DNA of 64,000 bases from Ceratothoa steindachneri (taxonomy: Eukaryota > Arthropoda > Malacostraca > Isopoda > Cymothoidae): assembly GCA_963969495.1 (NCBI GenBank), contig OZ018321.1, forward strand, positions 191,526,985 to 191,590,984. Reading direction: 5' to 3'. Positions 44,526 to 57,544 of this stretch are shown one piece after another (the stretch's first letter is position 1; every line of letters begins with the position of its first letter). A model generated the notes under the pieces. The model did no database searches. It was given only the letters and a program-made list of their open reading frames with translations, and had not been told where the DNA came from. Position numbers and translations under genes: made by a program.

Positions 44526-44761
44526 AAGGTTGACTCTCGCACATTCGGCTGCAGAAGACAGAGTCTTCCCTTTCGGAAACGACTTGTCTGTTACCTCTTT
44601 AATCTCCATATTTTTCTTCTTTTTCTTTCTTTTTTCCTATCTTTCTCTGTTTTCGCTTCTTCTCTTTCTACTTCCTCTTCTTTTTTCTTTGTTTTCTTCA
44701 TCTTTCTCTTCTTTTGGCCCGTTGAGCTAGTCCCACAGCAGCTGGCTCCAGCTCTGGGACG

Positions 44762-45022
44762 TTAGAAGGCTGGCTTGGCACTGCCGATGCAGTGCTCGCT
44801 TCTTGGACGAGGGGCAGATCCACTCACGTCGGTGGGAGATTCATCGTGAGCCGACTGGACCTCTAGTCTTGAGGACAACTCGCCGATCCTGTCCTCAAGA
44901 CGGCAAAGGTGACGCGCGTGTTCAGATTTTAGGGTCTGCAGCTTTCTCTCCAGTGCCTTAGATTTTTCCTCGGATGATCTGTATAGAACCTTGAGCTCTT
45001 GCACTCCAGTCATGCTGAACAA
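44762..45022 (-). pseudogene. CR1-A ORF1 N-terminal coiled coil
   Basis: The 86-codon frame has heptad-like sequence EELKVLYRSSEEKSKALERK-type (starts MFSMTGVQELKVLYR), then LQTLKSEHARHLCRLEDRIG and ELSSRLEVQ, followed by a Ser/Pro-rich stretch. Coiled coils precede the esterase in CR1 ORF1 and are thought to drive RNA-binding trimerisation. A pyrimidine-rich gap of about 240 bp and stops separate it from the esterase. The start at 45022 abuts the GA array, so the true 5' UTR may be lost. Confidence 0.55.
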
Positions 45023-45039
45023 TTTACATCTCTAATAAC

Positions 45040-45189
<150 letters not shown>

Positions 45190-45786
45190 TTGACCCTAAC
45201 AACATTCTGCCATTCTTTGCGTAGCCCAGATTGACCTGTTGACCAACAAAGAACTTTACGCCTTTTAAATTCTCCTCTTTTCTAGCGTGGCTACATAATA
45301 TTTTTGCCAAAAGAGCCCGAAACTTAATTCTATTCTTTGATTGGATAGCAAACAGTGAGGTAAAAATGGAAACAATTTAATAGATGTTGCCATTTTATTT
45401 GGTACACGTCGCTCATCTGAGTGCTTGAACTTCCACTTGAAGCATTTGAAGGTAATCAGGTTCGCTAATTGCAGTCTTTGTTACCCCCATTTTTTCATTT
45501 TTCTTTCATCTACTAAATTCATTTGCCTCTTTCTTCAGCTGTTCCTCACTCATTCTCTAGTTCTATAATGAGGTTCTCGTTGGATTACTTTAGCTTCTCA
45601 GTAATCAATTTGAAATTAATCAGTATCAATCAATATGAAATTAATCAGTATCATTCTGTGATCCTGAAAGTGACATTAATCAGGCCAAAAAGGAAGACAG
45701 CCACAATTTTGAAAGAATGCACTTGGGCGTGACATCGCTTCTCCTTCACTTTAACTATATAATTTATTCCACCATTATACTCGAAT

Positions 45787-46444
45787 GCTGACCATTAATG
45801 ATGAGTTAAACTTAACAACATTCGCCTTGAAAAATTCCAACTTGTTTCATTTTCATTTTTTCGTCTTGTTGCCCCTATCCGATAGCACTAAGCAAGCTAC
45901 TACTAGACGATCCCCAAAGCCACCAAAACCTGGAGTCTCCGCAATGAAAGTGATAACAACAAGAAACGAATTCAAATAAGAACATAGACTTTTGTTGAAA
46001 GTGTCAAGTTGAAAGAATGAGGAAAATTCGTTTGCACGAGAAGCAACGGCACTTCAGGATGAGATGGAACTCGTTTCCATTCTTTCGCTCCCCCTTCCCA
46101 CTTTCTTTCATTCTGCTCTGTCCCCCAGGTGTCCAACAAATTTACAATATTATGCATCAGGGGATTAAGGATGTTATCCAAATAATCTAGATCAACCTCG
46201 CATTAAACAGAATAACTTTCAGGGACACTTTCAACAAAAGTCTATGTTCTTATTTGAATTCGTTTCTAGTTGTTATCACTTTTATTGCGGAAACTCCAGG
46301 TTTTGGCGGCTTTGGGGATCGTCTAGTAGTAGCTTGCTTAGTGCTATCGGATAGGGGCAACAAGACGAAAAAATGAAAATGAAACAAGTTGGAATTTTTC
46401 AAGGCGAATGTTGTTAAGTTTAACTCATCATTAATGGTCAGCAT
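45787..46444. repeat. Palindrome: two arms of about 218 bp, spacer about 217 bp
   Basis: The left arm 45787-46004 and right arm 46222-46444 are reverse complements with only a few differences (for example 'gcaatgaaagtg' versus the complement of 'cttttattgc'). Each contains the same 64-codon open frame (MLTINDELNLTTFALKNSNL...), once on each strand, with no recognised function. The spacer's right end holds a CR1-like piece ('cgcattaaacagaa'). The unit itself is unidentified. Confidence 0.88.
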
Positions 46445-47224
46445 CTAGTGTAAGGGGATCGGGGCGGGTGTTGTAGTGCTGCCCTCGGGCGCTGAACAGG
46501 GCCGGCCGGGCCTGTGGTTTCTGGAGCCCTGAGCAAGCAGATGTTCGGCGCCCTTTCTTAGTATAATTATAAACATTTTCCCAAGAAAAAAACTAAAAAT
46601 ATAGAGGAATAGAAATGAGTTTATTACCTGGGTTGATTTTTTTAAAAAAGCAATGAACAATAACATTGTTTTTCCCAACCTGGATTTGGACCGTATGAAC
46701 AATTACCCTACCTGAAATAGCCTCTTTTTTTAACCACGAATTAAATGACTATTCTTCATAAATCAAATTAATGACAAGAAAATATATTCCAACAACCAAT
46801 TCTCTTATATCTCACTGAATTATCCATCATCATTCTTTTCCATCCAATTAATTGTCCCCTAAAACCCCGAGAGTCAAAGTTAGTAATTGTAATGTTGCTT
46901 TTAATTCAGATCTTGCTCATTCACATAAATTTTAGTCAATGTAAATATTTTTATTTAATTTTATGTGTATACTCATTTTAGTATTTATTTTTACTATGCT
47001 AGTTCGCTATTTTCCGTTTTTGATTCCTTAGTTCTAGTCAAACAATGTTCCATTTCCACCTATTATCTATCTTTGTCTAGTTTTATTATCTTATCAATGT
47101 AAGTTAAATTTGTTTGTGTCCTTTGGTTTAAGCTTTATTCTGGTATAATAAATCATGATCTCTACCATCGCGTACGTCTTCATTTTCCTGCTAAAAATTT
47201 GATTCCCGAGAGGTTCCTAGTTAG

Positions 47225-47227
<3 letters not shown>
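46445..47227. other. SLC5 intron; nothing recognised
   Basis: A GC-rich patch (46450-46560) followed by AT-rich DNA. No motif-bearing frame. Confidence 0.4.
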
Positions 47228-47287
<60 letters not shown>

Positions 47288-47467
47288 ATTATTGCAGTAA
47301 CGAAATTAATTATGCGGTTGAAAGGCTATTTTGGGCAAATACAGTTTTCATCAAAGCCCTCGGAAGGAGCTCTTCTCACATACCCGAGAAGGTAACACTT
47401 AAAATAAGCGTTCTCTCAGATAGCTTTGATGAAGACTGTGTTTGCCAAAGATAGCCTTTCAACCGCA
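47228..47467. repeat. (AT)n array followed by a 45-bp imperfect inverted repeat
   Basis: The AT run 47228-47280 is followed by arm 47312-47356 (atgcggttgaaaggctat..., catcaaagc) and its complement 47423-47467 (gctttgatgaag..., atagcctttcaaccgcat), about 85 percent matched. The same AT-array-plus-inverted-repeat layout occurs at 8.6 and 18.5 kb with different arm sequences. Confidence 0.8.
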
Positions 47468-48707
47468 TATGTACCTTGAGTCGACACTGGCAATGAATGC
47501 CATAGTGCCAGCTCTTGAAAGCTGATTTAGCTCTACAAATGACCTCAGGCTATTTATTTTCATTCTAAACAATGTCCTTAGAGTTCATTTTTTATAATGT
47601 TCGTGTCCATTTCAAATGACTCTCACCATCTCATCTCAATTTATTTCATGGCTACTGCACGCAACTTTGGAGCTATTGGTAAGTTTTAATACGGAAATTT
47701 TTGAGGAACTTTTCAATCGTTTAATTTCTAAGTTTAGCGCTTGAGCGTAACAAAAATATTGAATGTTGTCTGCCTCTTACTACCCTGCACTAATGCTTAA
47801 AACTGAATATTGAAATGATTTCTTTAAGTGAGTAGTTATCCGCCCGCTGGTCGTTGTCCTCCTCTCCCTCTCACCTGGAGGAAGAGGCAGCCTGCCTTAC
47901 GACTCATTCACACGTCTTCTTGCATGCTGCCGCACAAGGCGAGGAGCGATCTCGGTTGACACTCAACCGAAGGCTACAGATCAATTTCGCGTTCGTTCCT
48001 TTTCTCATTGATTCAGGGTATTGGTATTATTATCATCCACTGAGCGGTACTAGCCAGTAATGGGCAAGTTTTTTTATTTTAAGTGACTGGTAGTTTGATT
48101 TGAATTAATAAAGAGATGAAAAATGGAAGAAAAAGAAGGGGAAACAACGGTGGGAAGAATGCTAGAATGTTAAAACACCATCCAAACCTAAGCCAAGAGG
48201 GAGGAGTAACACCACCCCCTCTCCCGGTCCCGATCAGGGATGAATGGACGAAAACTGGTAGGCAAAAAGCCTTAAAACTTTGCCCCCCACGAAAGAGATA
48301 ATAGAGAAGAGCCTTGTGAAGGGTAAAAGAGTAAAATTGAAATGTCCAGGAAGAATAAAGTCCAGGTAGTCCAAACGTAGTTTGAGAATGCCGGGAGCGC
48401 TAAGGCCGGTAGTGTGTACGTGTATGTATCTCTATATGGAGCTCGCATTTGCGGGAAAGGGGGGCCCATTGGGAATGCAGATCATAAAGCGATTTATATG
48501 ATCTAATCCTGGAAACGACCGTTAGAAAGAATCTTATTTTTGTTTTGGATATAATAACGCTAATTTCGATTATTTATTTCCAATGGAGAGCTAATAACCG
48601 AGAACCGAATCTTTCGGAAGAAATAATGTATATGATAATATGCGATATGTATTTGTGGCGCAAGGTGCGATAGGTTGCAGGGACACACCGCGATATGTAC
48701 ACTTTAT
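47468..48707. other. SLC5 intron; nothing firm recognised
   Basis: 47850-48300 is GC-richer with two 60-70 codon frames lacking motifs. It may be the edge of the gypsy element to the right. Confidence 0.35.
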
Positions 48708-49074
48708 CAAAGAGGTTTCCAATGTGTCGTTCCTGCTCTAGAGCCTAGAACTTCAAAGAGGTTTCCAATGTGTCGTTCCTGCTCTAGAGCCTAGAACTTC
48801 AAAGAGGTTTCCAATGTGTCGTTCCTGCTCTAGAGCCTAGAACTTCAAAGAGGTTTCCAATGTGTCGTTCCTGCTCTAGAGCCTAGAACTTCAAAGAGGT
48901 TTCCAATGTGTCGTTCCTGCTCTAGAGCCTAGAACTTCAAAGAGGTTTCCAATGTGTCGTTCCTGCTCTAGAGCCTAGAACTTCAAAGAGGTTTCCAATG
49001 TGTCGTTCCTGCTCTAGAGCCTAGAACTTCAAAGAGGTTTCCAATGTGTCGTTCCTGCTCTAGAGCCTAGAACT
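48708..49074. repeat. 46-bp tandem repeat, eight near-identical copies
   Basis: The unit starts 'caaagaggtttccaatgtgt' and ends 'ctctagagcctagaactt'. Copies are identical by eye and the array stops at 'gagcctagaact'. There are no spacers, so this is not a CRISPR array. The unit's 3' half resembles 'gttcctggtctcgagctg' at about 50318, in the right LTR-like repeat, suggesting that the array arose within a left LTR. Confidence 0.95.
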
Positions 49075-49262
49075 GTGGAGAGAGAATGAAAGAGATTCGG
49101 GATTTAGAGGCGGCGCGCGTGAGTGAGACGAGATAATATGAAGGTCAGGCTGCGGCTAGAATGAAAGAATACAGTAAAAGAAGGATCGAGCGCTTAGACG
49201 GCTGGTATCTAATGCCTTTTCTTCCTCAGGGGTTGGAGGGGGGGGGTTCAGTTAGTAGTTCA
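49075..49262 (+). repeat. Left LTR-like repeat of gypsy relic
   Basis: It shares blocks with 50330-50545 in the same order: 'gatttagag.c.gcgcgcgt', 'g.ggctag.atga', 'tttagac..ctggtat.taa' and a T/C-rich 'ttttct' end. By eye the identity is around 70 percent, so the insertion is old. With the tandem array to its left it would form the 5' LTR. Confidence 0.45.
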
Positions 49263-49484
49263 CCTGCCTTCTAGTCCGGGATCCCCCCACAGGAGCAGGA
49301 TTTTCTGGTTGACATCAGCAAATCGACTCCTTCCGGCGTCACAAGATGAAAGAAGAAAACTTCCAATAGTTTCATGCCTCCAGAAAGTACCAGGTCAACC
49401 AGTTCTTGTATATCATAAAACTACTCTACTCCCTCTTTCTTTATTCTGGCCGCACTCTACTCTGAATATTTTTAATTGCAGATG

Positions 49485-50150
49485 TCCAGGATCCCCATTT
49501 TAGGGGAAGATTTTCTGGGGTATTTCTAACTCACTCTTGAATGGAATTTAAGAGCTTTCAAAGACCAAGTTTGAGGGTGACTCATTCACAGTACTCAGAA
49601 TTTCCATGCTCAGTATGTCACTCCGTGCCCACATTTTCCCTGGATCCCACAAATAACCTTTCAGCTGCTCACCCCACAATTCCCCCTTAATAGGCAAGGC
49701 TCCTCGCAGCCTTTCCTCCCCTCTTGCGTGTGGCCAACCAGTTAAAAACAAAACAAATACTATATTCAAACAACTGGTCAACTTGTACACTCCCGATCCC
49801 ACCATCTGCCCCTCCAAAATTGAAGGGTACTAAGAAGGAATTTGCTAAAATAGAAAAAGTAGGTATTATTAAGCAATCAAGATATCCATTTCTATCACAT
49901 TTGCAACTGGTTTCGAAGAAAGAGGATATCTACTTGCATGTTTTTTTACTTCCATAATTTAAACGGAGTCACTATGGATAATATATACTTTATTCATTTT
50001 ATCTATAATTTTGCAACACTTATTTCAGATGCAAAAGTCTTTTCTAAGTTTGATCTTCTTAAGGTGTTTCATCAAATCCCACTGGAAGAATCGAGGGTGG
50101 AAAAGACGGCAGTTTGCATCCTTTTCGCGTCACTCTGGTGTCGCCAGTGA
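49485..50150 (+). pseudogene. Ty3/gypsy pol fragment (protease end and RT start)
   Basis: About 49493-49530 reads PILGEDFLGYF, the C-terminal block of a gypsy protease ('ILG.DFL..F'). 49805-49955 reads KLKGTKKEFAKIEKVGIIKQ then HLQLVSKKED, the RT entry ('GII..S.SP.ASP...V.KKDG'). A frameshift leads to 50030-50150: AKVFSKFDLLKVFHQIPLEE then KTAVCI ('FSK.DL.K.YHQI......KTA'). Sequence between protease and RT is mostly lost and the RT active site is missing. It is antisense to the SLC5 gene. Confidence 0.8.
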
Positions 50151-50329
50151 ATAAATCTTTGTAATAAAGTTTACATATTGCAGGATCTCTCTGTACCCTA
50201 CGGTACCCCACGCATTTACTTACTTACCAGTATGATACAAGTCATAGAGGTGAATGGCTTGGGTTCCAGTCATACTTCACCTTATATACACTTTATAACA
50301 AAGATTTATAATAATCCGTTCCTGGTCTC

Positions 50330-50560
50330 GAGCTGTGCCGATAATGTAAGAGGTCCTGATTTAGAAGCAGCGCGCGTGAGCAAAGTGAGATGGTTTTAAG
50401 TTCAAAAGCAGAGGCTAGTATGAGGGAACACCGCGAGAGATAGAAAGAGAAAGGGCGAGAGTTTAGACACCTGGTATTTAAGTGCATTTTCTCGCATCGG
50501 AGGCCTTCTTCAAGGGAGGTGCTCGTGAGTCGGCCCTCCTGAGTCATATGAATTGTATAC
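50330..50560 (+). repeat. Right LTR-like repeat of gypsy relic
   Basis: Counterpart of 49075-49262. It contains a TATA-like 'ggtatttaagtgc'. With the pol fragment between them, the pair outlines a deleted gypsy element of about 1.8 kb. Confidence 0.45.
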
Positions 50561-52536
50561 CGGCATCTACACTCATTCAAAGCTACAAAAATAACTCAAA
50601 ATAGTTATTTGCTCGAAAGGCAAGGTGTAATAGACGAAACCAAACATCTCAAACGACAATTCAAAATAGATATTTCTAAATAGCACTAAACCTTTACACA
50701 TTTCCACAAAGTGAGGACGGCGAGCACAAATGCCACTCAAATTCCTCGCCTTTCCCAAACTTTTATATCTTATCAAGCAAAAAGCCACAAATCATTTCGC
50801 CCACGCCAAATTGACCCTTTATAGCGATGTGTGCATACCTGGGGCAGAAGGCATCGAGCAGAAGACATGCGATATCAACCATCTTCTCTTAGGTTAGCCA
50901 TTTCTTTCTCACACACTCATTCACACAATCAACCAACCATTTACTCAGGTGATAATAAGGGAGTAATCTACTAGGCGCGTAAAACGCCCAAATCGGGACA
51001 GCACCTCTTTTTAATTCTTATCCTTGGTGTTCACGAAAGTATTCTTCTCTTGGTCTCTCACTTCCTTACAAAATAACTTCCTGTTCCTCTCCGAATTCTT
51101 ATTCATCTTCTGCATCTCTCTTACATTCTCATCTGCACTATTAACCCTTTGTAGTAAGTCCGCTTCTCTTACGCTGTCTAATGCACGTATTAACAAAATA
51201 CACATCATTACCATACATATGTATTCAAGAATAATGTAATAAATTCCAAACAGTTTGATTAATTACGCTGCGGTAATTATTATATCTGCAAATATACTTA
51301 ATATGGACGTGCTTTTGGAATTGTGCCGCATGTGTCAGGATAGATGTAATGAAAAGATAATAAATAGATCGTTTTGTGCATGTAAGCTCCGAATAATTAT
51401 ATAACTTTCAGTTTAGTTATCACAGACACTCACCTCCCCCCTTCCTCGACACACACGAAAGTGAATGAGGGGTAAATTTATCAACAATTTGGAGAGCTTT
51501 TGATTAGAGACTAAGGATTAATTAAACCTAAATAAATGGCCATTGTGAACATCCCACAATAATTAATTGTTTGAATCCACTCATCGATTCGTTGAGAAAT
51601 CAAGAGTATTTTAACTGCAATCGGCTGAGGCTTGAAAATAAACGAAACCCACACATCAGAGGATTGTAGGTTCAATTACGTGGGAACGACGGCATTGGGT
51701 TAGTCAGCGTAGAGTTAGACCTACCATCGCAATGATGCTGACCTTCTTTGTCCATCAGAGAGAAGTTCGAGAAAGTTGCGCTACCTCTTTCTACCTAGAG
51801 CCCAAGGTTTCCACTTGAACTATGCACCTTCACCCATATTCACTTACCCAAACTTCTTTACTTACAAACCTCTTGAACAAACTATTTGTCAATCGGGAGA
51901 GGAAGGACACGTAACTCTCTTGATCCTCCTTGATGAAGCCTATCCCTTTCCCTCAGAATTAAGTAAGAATATGTACCAAGAAATGACAGTTTCAAATATT
52001 GAAGGAACAAACCTTGTTCCCCTTGAATGCAAGGAACCGGGAGACACATCTCTAAATGTTCGGAGTAGAAATGGATACAAAAACACCAAAGTATTAACTT
52101 GGAACTTTATGAGAGGCCGTGCCAATAAAGGTTGCATGGGTAGGAAAATCATGGTTACAAATACCATCACTAATCCTTCGTGTCTTCGAGTCCTGGAGGT
52201 CATATCTCAAAGGATGTACTCAAACTCTGATCACCCAACCCATTATCACCCTTAGGACATCAATACACAATGATTGTTTTGCCACGCATCAATGCCATAC
52301 GATAGAAAAGCTAAAATGAATCAGGAAGGTCAAATCGAGATTCTTCCTTTATCTTCCCCTACACACCAGCTTTAACTTCCGGATTAATCGTGACATTTAT
52401 CCACTCATTTATCATTACCAGTAGGATGCAAACGTTCCGTCTCATTTGTTCAGGTCACAGCTCAATTATATGAAATTAATCAGCCTAGAATAGTTCCTTT
52501 AGAAGAAGTAAGGTTTATAATAAATTTAAACCTTAC
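50561..52536. other. SLC5 intron; one unassigned open frame
   Basis: 51776-52255 (plus) is open for 159 codons (FHLNYAPSPIFTYPNFFTYK..., VTLLILLDEAYPFP, PLECKEPGDTSLNVRS) but has no motif I recognise. It may be a transposon fragment. The remainder is AT-rich and featureless. Confidence 0.35.
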
Positions 52537-52691
52537 TTGAAAAACTCAATCCGGCCGTGGTGATAAGCTATGTCCATCACTTGGTTAAGACCTCCAACAT
52601 TCAACGTGCCCTGAATCACGATTGCCAGGGATCCCGCTACCATAATAAGGGATTGTAGGACGTCTGCATAAACCACTGCCTTGACGCCACC
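52537..52691 (-). CDS. SLC5 symporter, exon 1 of those visible
   Basis: A 'cttctttcag' acceptor precedes 52691 and a GTAAGG donor follows 52537. The exon starts in phase 0 and ends with two bases of a codon. It reads GGVKAVVYADVLQSLIMVAG then SLAIVIQGTLNVGG and DIAYHHGRIEFF. The 'GG(V/L)KAV.(W/Y).D..Q' block is a hallmark of the SLC5 family, at the start of a core transmembrane helix. Earlier exons (start codon, first TM helices) were not found in 52700-57250 and probably lie beyond the right edge past the CR1 cluster. Confidence 0.9.
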
Positions 52692-53089
52692 CTGAAAGAA
52701 GAAAACAAAGGTTCACCAGCTTAACTGCACTCATCATTACGTCGGCTCAGAATGCAGTATCGAAATCGCCCTACTGGGGCGTGGCTTTAAAATTAAAAAT
52801 TTTGAATAATTTTGAATCTTCCCCACTTTCCTTAGGTTGATTTGCCTATTCCAAAGATTATATTCATTTTCGATTCTTCATGTCTATTCTGGTTCTCTCG
52901 TTCCTCCTGTTTCCGTGTTCTGTCAGTCTCCCCTTTTTTCTTTATGTCCTGTCGGGTTTTGCAAAGGTTATGTTAAAATCGTTTTTAAAATCTTTACGTG
53001 CGTGATAGGAAAATAATGCGCCAAACAAACTCAAAGTTCTGCTTTTTCATTAAGAGTCATTAAAACGACTTCTCCACTATGTGTAGGTG

Positions 53090-54015
53090 TATCGAGATGA
53101 AAGTGAAAAGAGTCGAAATCTTTGCTCTCCTGCGCGCGAGCCACGGCAAGGTCCGACATCGCCAAGCGGCTCAACATAGGCAGGATGACCGTCCACAAAA
53201 TCGCGGAGAAGCTCAATAACAGGGAGAGACCTCAAAAATCACCCTCGTTCAGGCAAACATCAAGATGAGAAAAGTTTGGCTGTGAGAAAGACCTTCGAAA
53301 GTGCTCCGAAGCTCAAAATGACTGCGCTTGCCGTCAATAAGGATGGATGCAAAAGCTTGAGATGGAGCGAAAGGCTTCTGCTCACCGACCGTATGGGAAA
53401 ATAACTTCAAGAGCGCTTTCAGGGCATTCTCAATGACTTGAATAGTCATGACAATAGAATTCTCCTTTTTTTCTGCTGAAACAAACTTCACTGTTGATTC
53501 GGTCATCAACAAGCAGAATGACCGAATGGTAAGCTTCGGCCAGGACAACTTCAAGGACCGCTATGTGTCTACGACCAAGCACCCTGCCTCCGTGATTATG
53601 CTACGCGTCATGGATTGGAATGGCACATCGCGGCCGATTATAGGGATATCTTGGCCATGAAAGTCCTGTCCTGGCTGAAAAAGATCACGAAGATGGTGGA
53701 CTACGTCTTTCAGTAGGACAGTACCTCAGCAGACTTGGCAAATACCGTGCAGAGTGGTTGGGGTCAAACATGAACTTCTGGTCGAAAGACTTATGGCCAC
53801 CTTAGTCGCCCAACCTCACTCCCATCGATTACAGCGTGTGGGCGCATGTCGAGGGCAAGCCTGCAAGGTCCGCCACAAGCAACATCGACGAGTGGAAATT
53901 CTCCGTTAAAAGCAAGAAGGGGTAGCATGAGGAAGGACTTCATCCACAATGTGTGCACGGCCTTGTCTCGCCTCGAGCACGTGCTCGCCGCCGAGGACCA
54001 CCACATTGACTAATA
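53090..54015 (+). pseudogene. Mariner/Tc1-superfamily transposase, full span but broken
   Basis: Plus-strand pieces in order: MKVKRVEIFALLRA at about 53098; SDIAKRLNIGRMTVHKIAEK (HTH) and RSGKHQDEKSLAVRKTFESA after a frameshift (53150-53390). Then ETNFTVDSVINKQNDRMVSF and VSTTKHPASVIMLRVM (53470-53610, around the first catalytic Asp, family 'FSDEK.FTVD'). WLKKITKMVDYVFQ is at about 53670, then NLTPIDYSVWAHVEGKPAR (53813-53870), and a C-terminal end DFIHNVCTALSRLEHVLAAE with DHHID at about 53935-54010. It is inactive because of several frameshifts and lost blocks. TIRs were not located. Confidence 0.8.
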
Positions 54016-54379
54016 TAACAATATTAATACAATAAAACGCGTTTAATTGCATCAAAACTAGCATTGTATCATGTGTTGTGAGCGCCATAAAGACTGTAAC
54101 AGACTCTTGTAATACCCAGTAATTTATAAAAATTGCTAGTGTTACCTCGCATGCTCTTTAGATTCAAGCTTATTTAGTTGGTGTCCATCGGGAAGCTAAG
54201 TCCCACTCAAATGCAATCCTTCTATCCTAAATTAATAAATCTTAAATACGAATTGGCCGAGTTCAAGTGAACGGAAGGCAACAAATTTCTACAAAATAAA
54301 ACCGGTATTCCTTCTTACGCGTCAGGGTCATGCCCTACTTCATTCGCCATTACTTATTGCGAAATTAATGTGAATTATT

Positions 54380-55450
54380 ATTGAGAATGAAGGAAAATGC
54401 GGTAATACAATGCTGGCATATACTCTCATACAAAGAATAATGAATGGAAGAACATTGTAGCAGAATGAGGTCAAAACGCGACCACGCGCCTTTCTGTACC
54501 TATGTGGTCCTTAGATTACCGCATGGAGCTGTGAAAGCATGGTTGAACCATGGTAAGGATGCAGCCTACGCCGTTATCACACACCCCAGCTGTATTTGCC
54601 TAGAGACCGAGTTCATCGTCTCCCACGGAGACCTTTCAGCAAACATTCTTGCCTTCCACCCGAAGATCGAAGCCCGCTGAACATTCCAAGCCAACGTTAT
54701 CACAATTCCCCCTTCCCCCGAAGGAGACGACGACTTTTCCCTAAAATCGCATGCGCGTCTGGAGGGCCGTCACAACCACCTCACCAGGCCTCTATATAAT
54801 CCTTTGACTCAGCTTAGTAAGCAGCATTGTTAGCCTTCCCACCTACTCCGGTGAACGAGCTGAAGGACGCTCGTCCCCCCCCCACCCCAGCGGTGATTTC
54901 GATTCGAGTCGAAGGCTAAATCGATCCATGACATCTGTCATAGTCAATCGGCAAGTATCGACATCCGTGAACTCTGCCATAGTGAATCGGAAAATATCCG
55001 ACGAGGATTCCCAACTCCGAAGGCCATCTACGAGTGCTCCGTCGCCTGAAGCAAGAGGTAACCAGACTTTCCCCCGTCGCATTCATTGTATCCCAACTGG
55101 CCCCTTTTCTGCAACGAACACGTAAGCTATTGTAGCCGTTGCCGCCTGCAGATTGATCTAGAATCTGGCCTCCCCTATTGATCCATTTTTTATGTGAACG
55201 CTCCAGTTTTAAATCCCCCTTTAAATCACTAACCTGAATCTGACCTACTTAATCCCTTAATTCACTCACCTGTATCTTGCGTAGACTTTTAACTCCGTCT
55301 GTGCGACTATTCCCTCTAAACCCAATATTTGTGTAAATATAAATATTATTTTTGTTGTTAGTAAAGATATATTTTCGTCATTGTCTTTCTTTTGCAACCC
55401 CAACGCGTATCAGCTACCTGTTAATCTTTGGCCAACTCTTGCACTCTGAA
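54380..55450 (+). repeat. Possible solo LTR (weak)
   Basis: GC-richer than its surroundings, with a TATA box-like 'ctctatataatcc' at about 54790 and a T-rich end with 'gttgttagtaaagatatatt' at about 55355. Together these look like the U3-R-U5 layout of an arthropod LTR retrotransposon. No second copy and no clear target duplication were found. A 78-codon frame at 54444-54680 has no motif. Confidence 0.25.
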
Positions 55451-55572
55451 ATATTGGTTTTAAAAAGGACCCCGCAAAGTTAATAATAAACCATCCCCAC
55501 TGGACCCATAACAATTTTCCCTTTCACTAACTGTCTTCAATCAACTTCGGCCAAAAGTCCCAAAGTACCTAC

Positions 55573-57261
<1,689 letters not shown>

Positions 57262-57515
57262 TTACGAAGTTGTATGCATGCAAATACAAAGGAGTACAAA
57301 GGAAACGCATGCAGCAACATATCTTTAGGTCCTTACGAAGTTACATAAAAGGAGAGACAGACAGACAGAGAGACAGACAGAGAGACAGAGACAGAAACAG
57401 AGACAGAGACAGAGAGAGGATTAAAAATAATACAAATACAAAGGAATACAAAAGAAACACATGCAGCAGCATATCTTTAGGTCCTTACGAAGTTGCATGC
57501 AGAAAAAGAGATGGA
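57262..57515. repeat. Direct duplication of about 75 bp around a (GACA/GAGACA)n array
   Basis: 'aaatacaaaggagtacaaag', 'catgcagcaacatatcttta' and 'ggtccttacgaagtt' occur on the left (57280-57345) and again, slightly altered, on the right (57432-57500). A purine-rich GACAGA array at about 57352-57420 lies between them. Confidence 0.8.
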
Positions 57516-57544
57516 GAGAGCTAGAAGTAGTTACAAGGACAAGA

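Larger units (their letters stand above)
40262..45040 (-). mobile_element. CR1 retrotransposon A, nearly full length, decayed, with mariner insertion
   Basis: Minus-strand order from the 5' side is: coiled-coil ORF1 start (45022-44762), SGNH esterase part of ORF1 (about 44525-43920), endonuclease (about 43760 to 42000, split by the mariner at 42757-43684), RT (about 41980 to 40850) and a C-terminal domain to about 40405. The 3' UTR ends near 40262 in 'tcaatgaatggaccgtaagg'-type sequence followed by CT repeats. Without the mariner it is about 3.8 kb, close to the usual CR1 length. Many frameshifts make it inactive. It shares sequence with the CR1 copies at 57545-64000. Confidence 0.85.

Noticed and set aside
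48708..49074. CRISPR array
   Set aside because: The repeats are head to tail without spacers, in a eukaryotic intron.
54444..54680. 78-codon frame as a host gene
   Set aside because: No motif and no splice context, and it lies in what may be an LTR.
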